Positions 32,201 to 43,519 of a DNA stretch of 64,000 bases are shown piece after piece; positions within the stretch are counted from its first letter, which is position 1, and the number at the start of each line of letters is the position of its first letter. Below the pieces are notes generated by a model. That model searched no databases, was not told the origin of the DNA, and saw only the letters and a program-made list of their open reading frames with translations. Made by a program: the position numbers and the translations under genes. This DNA is from Lecanicillium sp. G3 (lineage: Eukaryota; Ascomycota; Sordariomycetes; Hypocreales; Cordycipitaceae): the NCBI GenBank assembly GCA_037575805.1, contig JAZHPD010000003.1, positions 806,001-870,000 on the forward strand, in the 5' to 3' direction.

Positions 32201-34115
32201 GCAAAAAGAATACTGTCGCGTGGTCGTCGAAGGGGAGCACTCTGGGAGGATCCTTCCCCAGCATTGCTCTTCTCTTCTGCTTCCTTGGGCTGGGGGAATT
32301 CGCGTGGGTCAGTGGGTTCTGGGATAGCAAGGTAGTCCTGGATACGACGCAAGCAAGCAAATCCGGTGGTCCAGTATGGAATGTATTCCAAGAACAGCGC
32401 AAGAGGCGAGGCGACAAGCTTTACAAAAGCAAGCGTGGCAAAGAAACTAGACGCGGTAATAGGTTCCGAGGCGCGGCTCCAAAATAATGTTCCAGCAACG
32501 ACGAGAACTGGGGTGACAGAGTCGGCAAATGCGGCGAGGGTCAGAGACGCCGTGAAGTAGTTGCGATCTTCCATGGCCGCCTTGGTCTCTTCCTCAAATT
32601 GCTCCTGAATATTTTTTGCAAGCACTGGGGCAAGTCCAAGCATCTTGATGTCCTTTATTTGGGCCAGAATATTCGATGTGGTTGAGACACGCTCCTCGAC
32701 GTGCTCATTCCATATCCTGCGAGTGATCAAGGTTTTCCTCGCAACATGGGTAATGAGGACTGTGGAGACTAAAACCATGTCAGGGCCCCTTACTACATGG
32801 TTTATAGATGAAGTTTCAAATAATAACGTACCGATTGTCGGAATGAGCGTGAAAATGGAAGCTGTGCCCACGAATTTGGCAAGCATTGCTATTCCAAGCG
32901 CTATCTCTGCCACATACGCGCAACTTTCATAGGCAAGTTCGATTAGCTGATCAATACCCTTGATATCAGTATTTATAAGGGTAAGGGCGGCGGAATTTTT
33001 CAAAGCGTCAGCGTTCAGCTTCAGAGACTTGTCATAGATTGCCGAAATAAGGACTCCTCGTACACAGATACGGAGCTGGTTTTTTATATAGAGATACCAT
33101 GATCTCGCAACCTGGTAGCAAGGTTAATGGCAAATCACTATATTATGGGCGAGATGTTGACACTTACTGCTATGCCAAGGTAGATAATTGTTGTAGCAAC
33201 CAGTAGTCCACGTTGGACATTTACCGAGGATGTCGTGGCTGAAATTTCGTTGACTACATCTTGTAGTAAGAAGGGCTGCGAAAAAGCAAACCCAACCACA
33301 AGTAGTCGAGGGAGGAAGATATAGATGAAGGGCCAAGGCATAGCGGCAAAACAAATAATTACCAAGGCATACTTGGTTCTTTTATCAACTCGTTTCGCCC
33401 ACAGACGCTGAAACTCTCTATAAAGAATATGAGAAGCAAACTGTGGGTCAAGGGAAGGGAGGGCATCTCTGGTTAGAGTATGCCGGAAGCCAAATAGTAG
33501 CAGAGGGTTGAGCCATATCAGCAGGGACTTGTTCCAGAAGCCGGCGAGACCTTCGCCTCCCAACGAGGAGCGGATCCTATCAGACCGGATAAGAGAACGC
33601 TTAGAGACTTCTTCAAGGCATAGAATGACCAATTTCAAGACCGGAACAGCGATATGCAAGTGGGCAATCTGCTGAAGACCAGTGCGATGGTGGTATGACA
33701 TGGTGGTGACAACATCAGGAGGGAGTGTAATGGTGAGGAAGAGGCCAAGAAATGTAGAGGACTTGAAGAAGAAGATGTGGCCGGAAAGGACAATGATTGC
33801 AATGCAGACTGCACTGAAAAGTGTGAGAACAGAAGCCACCCTGCCAAGATGAGCGTCAGCATGTTGCAAATCAGACGCCCACCATTGGATCACATTGGCC
33901 ACTTGCACAGCAATCAGAGCAGCAGCAAAGCAAAGCTTTATGAGGAGGAGAAGGCCGGAGCGAATAACAGCAGTGCCAAAGAGGATTCTGTGGATATAGA
34001 ATGGTGTAGCAAACAGAATGAGGGCAGAAGGGACAATTTGGAAGATGGTGTGCTCGAAGAGCAGCGTGAAGTCGAAATGACCCAACAAACGGGGACCAAA
34101 CGACTCATCATCCAT
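29270..34115 (-). CDS. ABCC-type (MRP/Ycf1-like) full ABC transporter
   Basis: Ten exons on the minus strand: 34115-33168, 33111-32832, 32768-31801, 31737-31578, 31529-31197, 31140-31032, 30964-30777, 30721-30106, 30045-29953 and 29900-29270. All nine introns are GT-AG and the sum is exactly 1442 codons (1441 residues), normal for the family. Order: TMD0-like N-terminal helices, linker with LAGFWNKSLLIWLNPLLLFG, TMD1, NBD1 near residue 640 (GPIGCGKTTLL, CAQTPWILNTTIKGNV, NLSGGQKARI, VLVLDDVFSALD), TMD2 and NBD2 near residue 1232 (GRSGSGKSTLL, FSHGQRQLFQLARAML, KIVLVDEGTASMD, LIITH). NBD1 has Asp for the catalytic Glu, as usual in ABCC, but also Thr where the H-loop His belongs (VMTTSTKEHL). 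Such pumps export glutathione conjugates, toxins or metabolites at the plasma or vacuolar membrane; the substrate cannot be told. Confidence 0.92.
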
Positions 34116-36399
34116 GATGGCGAGGTGTTGTGCCTTTGAGGGGTAAATCTCGCGGGCGAGGGCCAGAGAAGAGGTTCTCCTCGTTCCAAGTATAGACGAT
34201 ATATGTAGAGGGGAAGAAATAGTCCAATGGGAGCTTCAGACTCCTTATTGGCAGAGCGATGGTTGGGGGATGGAATGAAGCAAAATGTGCAGATGAGAAA
34301 ATGAAAAGTTGCGAGATCAGGGCCAACAAAGACGGTTGGGCAACGCAACGAGGGCAGCCCAGATAGGCGCTCGGAGACAAAGACAGTCAAACCAAGGCAG
34401 GCCACAGAGGCGGGAAGAGGCAGGGTATCAGACGGGCCGTCTGTAAAGTGGAAAGGAAAAAATCAGTGAAAAGAAAGAGTTGAGGGCGGGGGGGAGAGAG
34501 AAGAAGTAGAAGAAGAGCGAGGCAGACCAGACAGAGGGCCAACGCAGGCGACTACGTATAACAACCGGGGGCTTCAAAGCAGGGCACAATCACAGACCAG
34601 CCAACGCGCGCGGGGAAAGGCGACCAGCTAGCCATCCAATGAGGGGAGGGGAGCTGTGGGAGGGGTATCTATCCAACGACGGATGCGTGGGCCAGCTAAC
34701 CTAGCTAAGAGTAGCAGCACAGTAGCATCGAGTAGTCCTCCTTACTCGAGGAGCCCAGTTGGGAAGATTGTCCGGATACAATCGCGTGAATCGGTGGGCA
34801 GAGAAGAGGGGGCGGAGAGGCGCCAGCAGGGGGCTGGGGAGATGAGCGAATGCCCCTTGTCAAGCCTCTTTCTTGTTAGCCTACAAATGGCGAGTAGGCG
34901 GGGGCGCGAAAGAGGACTCGCTGAGTTTTCGTGACCGTTTGGGCGCGAAGGCCGCTCATCCGTGGGACACATGGGCCATCATGGGCTCCTCGACGGTGGG
35001 CAACGGGGCTTCGGGGAAGCCACAAAGTCAAGCCGGGCACACGCCAAATAGCGCGGCCAACCATGGCCCGGCCAATGCGATGCCACATAACGAGGGATTT
35101 GCTCCATTGCGGCAGCGCGCCATCGCAGAAGAGGCAAGTGGTAACTAGTTCAGCGTTACATTACAAAAGTCCCACAGTATGAACATGGGCATGGATACGG
35201 AGTACAGGCCCTGAGTCTGCTCCGAGGCTCCAAAGCTCCAACGAGGATTGTCTCTGCTCAACGCGAGTGCGATCCATGTATGTATTTCGAAGCCATAGCC
35301 ATGGAACACACTGTACGGGGTCCTTACAGCAGATTTTATTAATAGTTTCTACGCCAGCAGGCCAACCTCCCCACCCGTCCCTTCAAGTGCGCGAAGCCTC
35401 TAGCGGAGTTGCTCTCTAGGATGTTAGCCAACGACGTTGCTTCTTGTTAAAGGTACTTCTCCTTTGCAGTAATTTATTTGGAAGATAAAGTATTCGTGTG
35501 TTTAGAATACAGACCAGATACCTCTGAACCAGGATTCCCTCACCACAAGAACATACCTTGCATGTATCGTGGAGCTATGTTCTGTTAGGTTGGTAATGGT
35601 ACGGCCCGAAGGCTTCACGCACCCAAAGGGACACGTGGAGGAAATATGTAACTATTTCCAGCCGCCAACCCTCCCAACCTCGTTATTGCTCCCAACTCCC
35701 CCGAACGCTTCCCAACATGTTGCAACCCCGTCTGTTCTGGTACTGATGTGTCATGTTTCCGGCGTCTTCTGTGTGTGGCCTGCGGATCCCGACATCGACT
35801 ACTCCGGTTCGTGACTAGTTGATGAGATATCGTACTCCGTAGTGACTTTACGATTCGTGGCCACCGACAGGCATTTACTGGCTAAGGTTGTCTGTAAAAA
35901 TCCCCGCATAGCGTATCCAACCCCCATGTACTCCTATGTGGCTAGCAATCCCTTGTTTTCCCATCCCGCGTGCAGATTACATGTGCAGATTATCGCCGAC
36001 TAGCCTAGCTCTTGGCGAAAGAGTTTTTCATCGGGCGCTCCCACTCCCCCGACCTAGTGCCTAGCGGGCTGCAGGCGATACAGTTTGCAGCTCTCGACTA
36101 TGTACTCGGTACATATTAGGAAGGAATGATGCCGTTACCATGATACCTCGGCCCCCAGACAATGAATGCACTTAGTTGCCTAGTTAAGTGAACCTTGACG
36201 GACGAGGCGGCAGGGGATGGGCCCAAAAAGATGGGTTGCAACCAGTGGTTTATTTTATGTCGCTGCAGCTCTCTATTCCGAATCTATAATATGCAATGTC
36301 CAAGTTCTTCGCGCCCGTGAGAATTTCCGTCATGGTAAGTCGTCATATGTCTACACGCCTCCGTTCTGGGCAGCCATCCACTCGCATGCTCGCTCTTCT
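34116..36399. other. Long upstream region of the ABCC gene
   Basis: No gene supported. It holds the transporter's promoter (reading leftward from 34116) and two of the dispersed TACGGAGTA copies (35196 and 35833). Several ATG-started frames exist but none has family resemblance or paired splice sites. Confidence 0.45.
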
Positions 36400-36793
36400 T
36401 CATTGTCCCAGCAACTGCTTGCGGTCGGCCACTTCAACTTCGGGCGCGTACGCCAGCGAATTCGCGGGCGACGCGGTTCCGCCCATGCGGCCTCGCAATA
36501 ATATGTTGTATTCTTGTTCTCCTGTCGGGTCGACGCGCCCAGTAGGGGGCCACCGGTTAGCACATCAAACACCATGACGTAAAGAGTGCAGCGCGGTAAA
36601 CCAGAAGGGAACGTCGCGCACAACGACAGCGACGCGGAGCGGCGGAGAGCACGCAAGCATGCGCACCCCGCCTCATTCCGCGGCGACGAGCAGAAGGAGG
36701 AGGAGCAGGGCTTTGTTTACCTGTGGGTAGCGGCAGGGCCTGCACGTTTACAGCGACAGCGGCAAAGCCCACGATGCATCTGAGCAAGAGCAT
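36400..36793 (-). CDS. Small secreted protein of 64 residues
   Basis: Newly modelled from splice signals: exon 1 36793-36721, exon 2 36521-36400. Exon 1 encodes a typical signal peptide (MLLLRCIVGFAAVAVNVQAL) followed by PLPT and ends at CAG|GTAAAC. The intron has a branch point (GTGCTAACC) and CGACAG acceptor. Joined through a split Gly codon, exon 2 reads GEQEYNILLRGRMGGTASPA, NSLAYAPEVEVADRKQLLGQ and stops. The mature peptide would be about 40 residues with no cysteine and a dibasic-like LRGR site, so it could be a processed peptide precursor or a small effector. A TATATA stretch lies at about 36829-36837 just upstream. No family recognised. It has no neighbour within 2 kb. Confidence 0.55.
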
Positions 36794-39228
36794 CGTCTTT
36801 GTTTGGAGATTGGGTGGGCGGGAAACAGATATATAATTTGCAGGGTGTAGAACAAGAAAATTTCGAGGTGCCGCTTTACGGTTCTGTGGCAAGTGTGCGC
36901 TGCCCCAGGTTGCCAATGTACCGACGGCGGTGTGGCTGTGGAAGAGAGATGCGGGAGAAAAAAAAGAAAAAGGATACAACCAGACTAAAACCCAGTGCCG
37001 AGATGACAAGTTTGGCTATCTATACCTACCTAAACAGTATTCGTTGATTCAAATGCTTGTGGGTTGGCTTCTTTTTTCCTTGTGTGATAAAGTCTATTGT
37101 TTATTATTTTATTGCAACCTGTGCCACAGTACGTCACTGTTCAAAGTCTTTCTCGGCGACAACCGCGTCGTCGATTTTCGGGCCTAAAATATCAAGTACG
37201 TTGCATATTATCCCGTTACAAAAAACATCAACTAGCTAGTTAGGCAGGTACGACTCGGTGGTTTTAGTGTGAATGTATATCTCAACAGGAACAAGCTTAC
37301 ACGCAGGCGTTGATACCAATAGGTTCTTGCGGCCCCCATGGTCTGAGCGGAGGCGAGCCGTGCGGCGCAGAGGCCTCTCCATCCATCATCCTGCATCCCA
37401 CTTACTTGCCTTGCTTCTTCTTGGTCATAACTCCGTCACTGCCACGAGGTTCCTTACTCCGATCGTCAGTTGCATGAGACAACTAGTTACGCATACGGAT
37501 ACCTACCCAGCCTCCGTGCTTTACTCACACTTCCCCGCAAAGACTCCTGCATCTGTATGCGGCCTGCGTGCGCAGAAACATCGCTGCCATCAAGCCACAG
37601 TCGTCTGCCAGGAACCACGTCGTCTGTACGGAGTACATTTGTACGGCAAACGTACCCAGTGCATATTAACTCGGTGGTAAGCCCCCACCCCATCCAGCTT
37701 CTGCGCAGTGTGACCGACTGCATTAGCCTGGTGTGCTTGACCATGCTCCATGAGGTATAGACCGTCTTGTTCCTCGAGCCTTGTCCTTCGGTGTGTGTGC
37801 CAGGATCCTGTCGTGATTGTGAGGAAGAACAAAATGAAACGAAACAAAATGAAACGAAAGAGCTCCAGCCTCTCTTGCTTCATGTAGCCGGTAGGACGGC
37901 TTGTTTTTGCCTTGGCCCCGTTTCCAGCAACCACGATAACAGCCCATGATGCAGTACCTGTGGCTGGTTCGGGGTTATGCACCCAGCGGATGATAGTTTT
38001 TGGCCCAGGATTAATAAGAGCAACGCTCTGCTACACGTAGTGTCCAGTACTGTTATTTGGGGGAGGGATTTCGTTTAATTACTAGTGAGCCCAGAATAAG
38101 TAGCCACTGCGCCACTCGAGGGGCTTCAACATCTCTCTGCATTTCGCATTCCGGAATTGCCAATTCGGCCCCCACGCTAGATTGCTCTGACCTCCCACAC
38201 CCCATTACGCAATAACATGACAAACTGATACCCAGAGTAAACAATCGAGCCGTGTCACCATGTGCTTGCAATTTGCCTGCGGACCTTTCTGCTGCAGGAG
38301 CCTGTTCTGCCCTCCATTGCTGATATCCAGCAACAAAAGCCTGTGAACAACAGCACCAGCGGAGATGGGAACACTTCTGAGCTCCCAGAGTTTCAATGAG
38401 ATTCCAATGCTCATATCTGATAAGAGAGCTTTGGCTTGAGAAGTGAAAGGGACAGCGCAGGAACCTAGGCGGCAAAAAGCCAATGACTATATAGGTGGTC
38501 TCCATGAAAACTTGGAGCTTCAACGGAATAATTATCCTTGACCGGCAAATTGCGGTCGGGCTCTTTCTTTATCTGTTTTCCGACAGCACCCATCTGCAAT
38601 TATCTTATCTGCATACTTATCGCATTAGAGTTCATGCCAGAAGCATTGTCGCGCGATTGCGGTGAATATACACTGCGCGTGCGGCTGGGCGGTTGGATGG
38701 TTGGTTGGCGCGGGCCAACGTTGGCGCTCGGATAGCAGCTCCCAACTTCTGTACTCCGAACTACTGCGCCCCTCGCGCCTCGATGTTGCATTGAGAGATA
38801 ATTGCTGAGATTGCTTCTTTGCGGCATTGACCGAAATATTCGATATCAGCACGCGCAAGAGACATGCCATGCGGTGCACGCCCCCAGACTATGATGAGCT
38901 TCACGATCCATACACTGCGCTTTTGGTACACCGGATCACAATTGAGGGCAGTATTGGGATGTGACATACGTCAATTCCTTCCCACCGCCTTCGTGTCCTA
39001 TTTATGCAGTCTATAGTCTCTGCCGACCCCAGCATAAGTCATGTAGTCCCATTAATAAATTGCATCTCTTTCAAGTCTAGAAACTGTCGTCGCAAAAGAA
39101 AAAATCAAGCACAAGCACGCGCAACACATAGGAAAAGACGTGTATCCCATCATAACCATTCTAAATAAATCATTCTAATATGAGCACTCGCTCTGTAAGG
39201 TGTGGCTCTCCCACGCTCCGCCATACAG
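36794..39228. other. Gene-poor right flank of the accessory island
   Basis: No gene supported; several minus-strand frames near 38.0-38.5 kb are open but lack features. Contains a dispersed TACGGAGTA (37627) and an AAATGAAACG direct repeat near 37832-37857. Confidence 0.45.
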
Positions 39229-40800
39229 TCAAGCCCCCGGCGTGCCCGCGGCCAGCGGGAACGCGTGCGCCTCGAGCAGGCTCGTCGAGGCGACGAAGCT
39301 GAAGCCGCCAAATACGTCGTCCTGCTTAGAGCCAGGAGGCACCGCCCACGGGTTCGTCGCCAGTACCGACGGGCTCAGCGACAGCTCCGTGAACTCGGGC
39401 GCAAAGTTCTCGGCCAGCTCCGGGTCCGTGATCATCGGCTGGATCGGCGGCTCAAGTTCCCGCGCTGCGAGCTTCTTCCAGTCAATCTTGCGGAAGAACC
39501 GGTGGCCCTTGAGCGCCTGCAGGTCTTTGGGCATGTTGGAGCCCAGCCTCTTGCCCGGGTCCTTGCGCAGAAGGCGCGTGAGCAGGTCCTTGGCGTCTGC
39601 GCTGAGAAAGTACGGCAAAGACAGCTTCTGCTTGACAATGTTGTCCTGGATCTTGGCGTGGTTCTGGCCGCGGAAGGGTGGGTTGCCCGTCATCAAGTCG
39701 TATCCGAGCGCGCCGAACGACCACCAGTCCACCGGCTTGCCGTACTTCTTGCCCAGGATGACCTCGGGGGCCATGTATTCGACAGTGCCCAGGATCGAGT
39801 TGCAGCTCTCGGTGGACTCGGCGCTGACCTTGGAGAGTCCAAAATCGGTCAGCAAAAGGTGGCCGTCCGCGTCGAGGAGGCAGTTCTCCGGCTTGAGGTC
39901 GCGGTAGACGACTCCCAAGTTGGTGTGCAGGTGCGAGATGGCGAGCAACATCTCCGCCATGTAAAAGGCGGCCACCGTCTCGGAAAACATCTTTTCCGTG
40001 TTGAGGTGGGTAAAGAGCTCGCCACCCTGTCCGTACTCGAGAATAAGGTACAGCTTCTCGTGGTCCTGGAAAGCGTAAAAGAGCTTGACCACAAACGGGT
40101 GCCTATTGACAGACTCGAGAATCTGCCTCTCCGTCTTGGTCTGCTCGACAAGCTTTCGGTGGACAACTAGAGACGCCTTCTTAAACTGCTTCTGCGCATA
40201 GAGCTTGCCGGTGGCACGCTGCTTGACGAGGAGCACGGTGCCGTATGTACCTTTGCCGAGGCATCGCAGCGGCTCAAACTCCTCCGACGTCATCTTGCGG
40301 CGCGGGTGCAGTCCGCCCTCGAGCGCCTCCATGATGCCCGATCGCTCGCGGACACTCTCGCTGGCAAAGTCATGCTCCAGATTTACTTCGTACTCGGTCG
40401 AGGCAGTCTCGGATCCGCCCTCGCTGCCAGCCTCGCTCGCGCAGCCGTCACGGCTCTGGGAGCGGCTGTCGGGCTCGTAGCCCAGCGCCGAGCCGTTCTC
40501 TGGGCCCCTTCCGGGACGCGCAACAGAGCTCGATCGCGACGCGCCGTCGAGGCTCAGAGGGTCCATCTGCATGCGCAACTTGGCAATACCCGACACGCTG
40601 GGCGAGGGCGTCGGGCGCATGACGGGGCTGCAGTTGGCGCTCACGACATCGTCGATGCGGTGGCGACCGCGTCGGTTCATTTTGGGGAGTGTATCACGAC
40701 CGTTCCCCCCTCCATAGTCGGAATCTTCATCGCCAGACGTGACAGGCGTGCCGGGAAATCCACGCACAAAGTTGCGCGCGGCAGGGGCGGGGTCTATCAT
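39229..40800 (-). CDS. AGC-family protein kinase, S6-kinase-like (Psk1 type)
   Basis: Single exon, 523 residues, ATG at 40800 (MIDPAPAARNFVRGFPG). The first ~170 residues are disordered and Ser-rich. The kinase domain starts near residue 172 with LRCLGKGTYGTVLLV, catalytic GVVYRDLKPENCLLD, DFGLSKVSAEST and activation loop NSILGTVEYMAPE (with Ser for phosphorylation). A substrate-lobe segment KKYGKPVDWWSFGAL follows. The C-terminal extension has a turn-motif-like SLSPSVLATNPWAVP and a hydrophobic motif FGGFSF near residue 497. This layout is that of fission-yeast Psk1, the ribosomal S6 kinase under TORC1; Sck1/Sck2/Sch9 proteins differ by a C2 domain. The role in translation control is inferred. 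Its very GC-rich codons create long antisense ORFs. Confidence 0.88.
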   Translation of the reverse strand: MIDPAPAARNFVRGFPGTPVTSGDEDSDYGGGNGRDTLPKMNRRGRHRIDDVVSANCSPVMRPTPSPSVSGIAKLRMQMDPLSLDGASRSSSVARPGRGPENGSALGYEPDSRSQSRDGCASEAGSEGGSETASTEYEVNLEHDFASESVRERSGIMEALEGGLHPRRKMTSEEFEPLRCLGKGTYGTVLLVKQRATGKLYAQKQFKKASLVVHRKLVEQTKTERQILESVNRHPFVVKLFYAFQDHEKLYLILEYGQGGELFTHLNTEKMFSETVAAFYMAEMLLAISHLHTNLGVVYRDLKPENCLLDADGHLLLTDFGLSKVSAESTESCNSILGTVEYMAPEVILGKKYGKPVDWWSFGALGYDLMTGNPPFRGQNHAKIQDNIVKQKLSLPYFLSADAKDLLTRLLRKDPGKRLGSNMPKDLQALKGHRFFRKIDWKKLAARELEPPIQPMITDPELAENFAPEFTELSLSPSVLATNPWAVPPGSKQDDVFGGFSFVASTSLLEAHAFPLAAGTPGA

Positions 40801-41677
40801 GATGTCGGCTCGCGTAAATTATCGGGTGTAGTAAAGAAAGGCGCAAAATAGAAAAGAAAATGAATAATAAATAAAAAGTCTGCCTGCCCTGTTACAGTGA
40901 ATCAGGGCGGCAGGCGCGCGGGGAGATGGCGATAGAGTCAATTCGAGCCACGACGTCGCTCGGGATCCGCGCGCTGGGTCGTCTCGCTCTGTCGGAGGGT
41001 TTGGTCGTTGAACAGGCTGGCAACGCGCATCTGGTACTTGAAGAAGGCAGGACGGGGGTGTTGTTCTCTTCGTATAGGCATTTGTAAACGGTGTTTGTGC
41101 GGACAAAAGATTCTTTGTTGTTAAGTCTTGTCACCAAGAGGTGTAAGGGGGAAGAAAGAGGCGAGGGAGGCCGTTCGGTGCGTCGGTACGAGACAAGACA
41201 AGTTTTTTTTTTTTTTTAGGCCTGTGGCTCGGGCGGCGCTCCATCACTGACACGTACAAGTGCAGGCAGGTAATTAGTTAGAGCAAAGAATGCTAAATGC
41301 ATGTCAGCTTAGTGGTCCTCGCGGGCCTGTAAATGCGGGGGATACACTGGTAAGACTACAGGTAGGTATAGGTACTTGGCTTTATTACTGCTCAGCATTG
41401 CTGGCTTAGGTACCTCCAGCCTACCCTAGGTGGATCGAGAATCGCCAACAGCCACTAATTCTTAGTTTGCTGCTGAGCCACAGTGGCTGCACTGTCCGAG
41501 GTTAAACTGTTTGCCAGCCGCGCCTGCCCACTGGCCCACTGGGTATCCTCGACCTTGGCGGTGGGCGCAACGGCCCGCCATGGAGTTGTAGCCTCTACTC
41601 CGTACTTGATCCTAATTCTTCGTCTGTGCCACACCAACACTCTGCAAGAGCACCACCACAACCATTCACTACGACTC
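40801..41677. other. Upstream region of the Psk1-like kinase gene
   Basis: Presumed promoter and leader of the minus-strand kinase, a T14 tract near 41201-41217 and a TACTCCGTA at 41596-41604. No gene seen. Confidence 0.5.
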
Positions 41678-42495
41678 ATGTTCGTGATGATGGTTCACAT
41701 TGCAGTCGCTCTGCTACTCTCCGTCTGGCATGCCACCGCTAGCTCCCATAAAACCCAGCGCCTCTCGCAAATTACAGTCTTAGTAAACCTGCACTCTCGC
41801 GATGGCCTCATTGTGCCAGGTCGCCTTGCATGATTTATGTTTCAGCGCAATAGTTCCACCACATTGCTTCCTAGGGCCAACGCCCCCTCTGTTAGATCGA
41901 TGTCGGCATGTAGCCGATCCCAGTGTCCAACTTTATATTTACCCTCTGGTCCTGTTTTCAAATACTACTTACTACCCACCCGGCCTCGATCCCCCATCAG
42001 TAGGGTAGTTCATCCTCAAACCCCTGCTGCTTTGACGGCGTCCGCGCAGAGGCACCGCTTCGCTACGCCGGTGTCGACCCCGCGTACATCATTGCGTCGA
42101 GCCGATCAGGTCCTGAGAAGGTGCTCTACGGTGAGAATGTCACCCGGGCCGTCCTGGACTACCAATGGGAAACCCGTGGCGTTGCGGCTCTGGGCGAGCT
42201 GCTCACCACGGTTCTTGGCCAGACTCCGGCACCGCACTACGACGCTGACGTTTTCGTCGTCGACGGCGACCAAGACAATGTTTTTTGCTCGCGCGGCCCC
42301 ATTGTTGCGCTGCAAGGAAAGCCGGGCCAATGTAAATCTGACCGGTTTGCCAGCAAGGTCGCCAACTACTTCCCCGCCGCGCGACACTTCGGTCAGTTTG
42401 TTGTCCCCAACGCTGGCCACATCATTGCGGTCCATGAGAACGGTTTCCAGGCAATCGCTGCATCCCATGAATTCATGCAGTCGTCGGGTTTCTAG
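41678..42495 (+). pseudogene. Secreted alpha/beta hydrolase with its middle missing
   Basis: Two separated pieces look like the two ends of one fungal secreted alpha/beta-hydrolase. The first, 41678-41833, has a signal peptide (MFVMMVHIAVALLLSVWHAT) and a strand-rich start (QRLSQITVLVNLHSRDGLIV) that resembles the mature N-terminus of this family, then a stop. The second, 42004-42495, opens after an in-frame TAG at 42001 and gives VRAEAPLRYAGVDPAYIIAS, a cap-like segment, the acid-residue strand DVFVVDGDQDNVFCSRG and the catalytic-His loop VPNAGHIIAVHENG, ending FMQSSGF. The ~150 residues between, including the GxSxG nucleophile, are absent; 41834-42003 is non-coding. It cannot make a working enzyme. 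The link between the two pieces is inference. Confidence 0.65.
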
Positions 42496-43519
42496 ATATA
42501 TGTATTTACGTTGCCCATGCGCGGTATTGCGAACGTATGACCTAGGCTTTGAACCAGCGGTGCGGCAGACGCGTCCCAGTCGCGTAACCACCACATTAAC
42601 CGTCAGCTCTACCACAAACTCGCCTGGTATATACTCTTATTTATGGTATTGTAGAATCGGTGGTATTTATTTCAGAACAGATTTGTCTTGAATCTTATTT
42701 CCTGGTTGAAGCATTCCTTTAACGGTCGTCACTTTACGGGAAAGCTTCCATGCACAGCCGAGATGCGCCGAGAAAGTGGCTGTCGGATGAAACGAGACAG
42801 CCCGTACTCGCATTTCAATTGACGATGACATATCTTACGTTTACATCGAGCTTTTTCAACCCCACTGCTCGTCCATTCTCTCGATTCCAATCGTCGACCT
42901 GCAGGGTAGGTGTGCCAGATTTGGGGGATACACAATTTTTGGATACAGTATCTGCTTGCACCAGTATTGACTGTTTGTCAAGGTCCGCTTCGATTAAGAT
43001 GAGATTTTCTGTTAGGTGCTTACTCTATATATACCAAGATTTCTTTGCAGTGGTGGCATAGTTATATATATTTTGCCTAATCGTATCGCTGTGCTAGTAA
43101 CGGAGTTAACATACTGCGCAGTGGTGGAAGACATGAGAACTCCGCGGACCAGACTGAAGTAATAAATCCTCAATACTTGCCATTCGAAATCAAATACAAA
43201 GAGTTTCATATTAATTAATATATCTCGAGACTTCGTCGTCTGTTGACCGGCCAAGTTGTTCGGTTGGCTCCTGGTGGGCCGCTGCGATGGTGCAGTCGCG
43301 ATTGGTGGAGCACCAAGCTTCTTTTTTTCAGGCACTTCTTGCCAACATTTCTTGCAATCAGCCGTCGCAAGCACCAACCCATTGAAGCGCACAGTCGACA
43401 CCAGAGAGGGCGACCTTCAACAAAAACTCCAACGCAACTTATCCTCACCAAAGTTTCGGATCGCACAAAGAAAGCCGGCGCATAAAACGACTGCTCACGA
43501 GAGCACTACATCCGTCACC
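42496..43519. other. Intergenic between the hydrolase relic and prp4
   Basis: AT-rich with no coding signal; 43250-43519 is the likely prp4 leader. The prp4 frame is open upstream of the ATG but without another in-frame ATG near it. Confidence 0.45.

Noticed and set aside
38053..38523. 156-codon minus-strand frame with a few Cys
   Set aside because: It starts at TTG, and neither an internal ATG nor splice signals yield a product with signal peptide or domain.
24517..39228. Idea that the island is a secondary-metabolite gene cluster
   Set aside because: Only a transporter and a truncated-looking protein are intact; no polyketide synthase, NRPS, terpene cyclase or tailoring enzyme was seen.
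39202..40170. Long plus-strand frames over the Psk1-like kinase
   Set aside because: Antisense shadows of GC-rich kinase codons; the kinase motifs on the minus strand are unambiguous.
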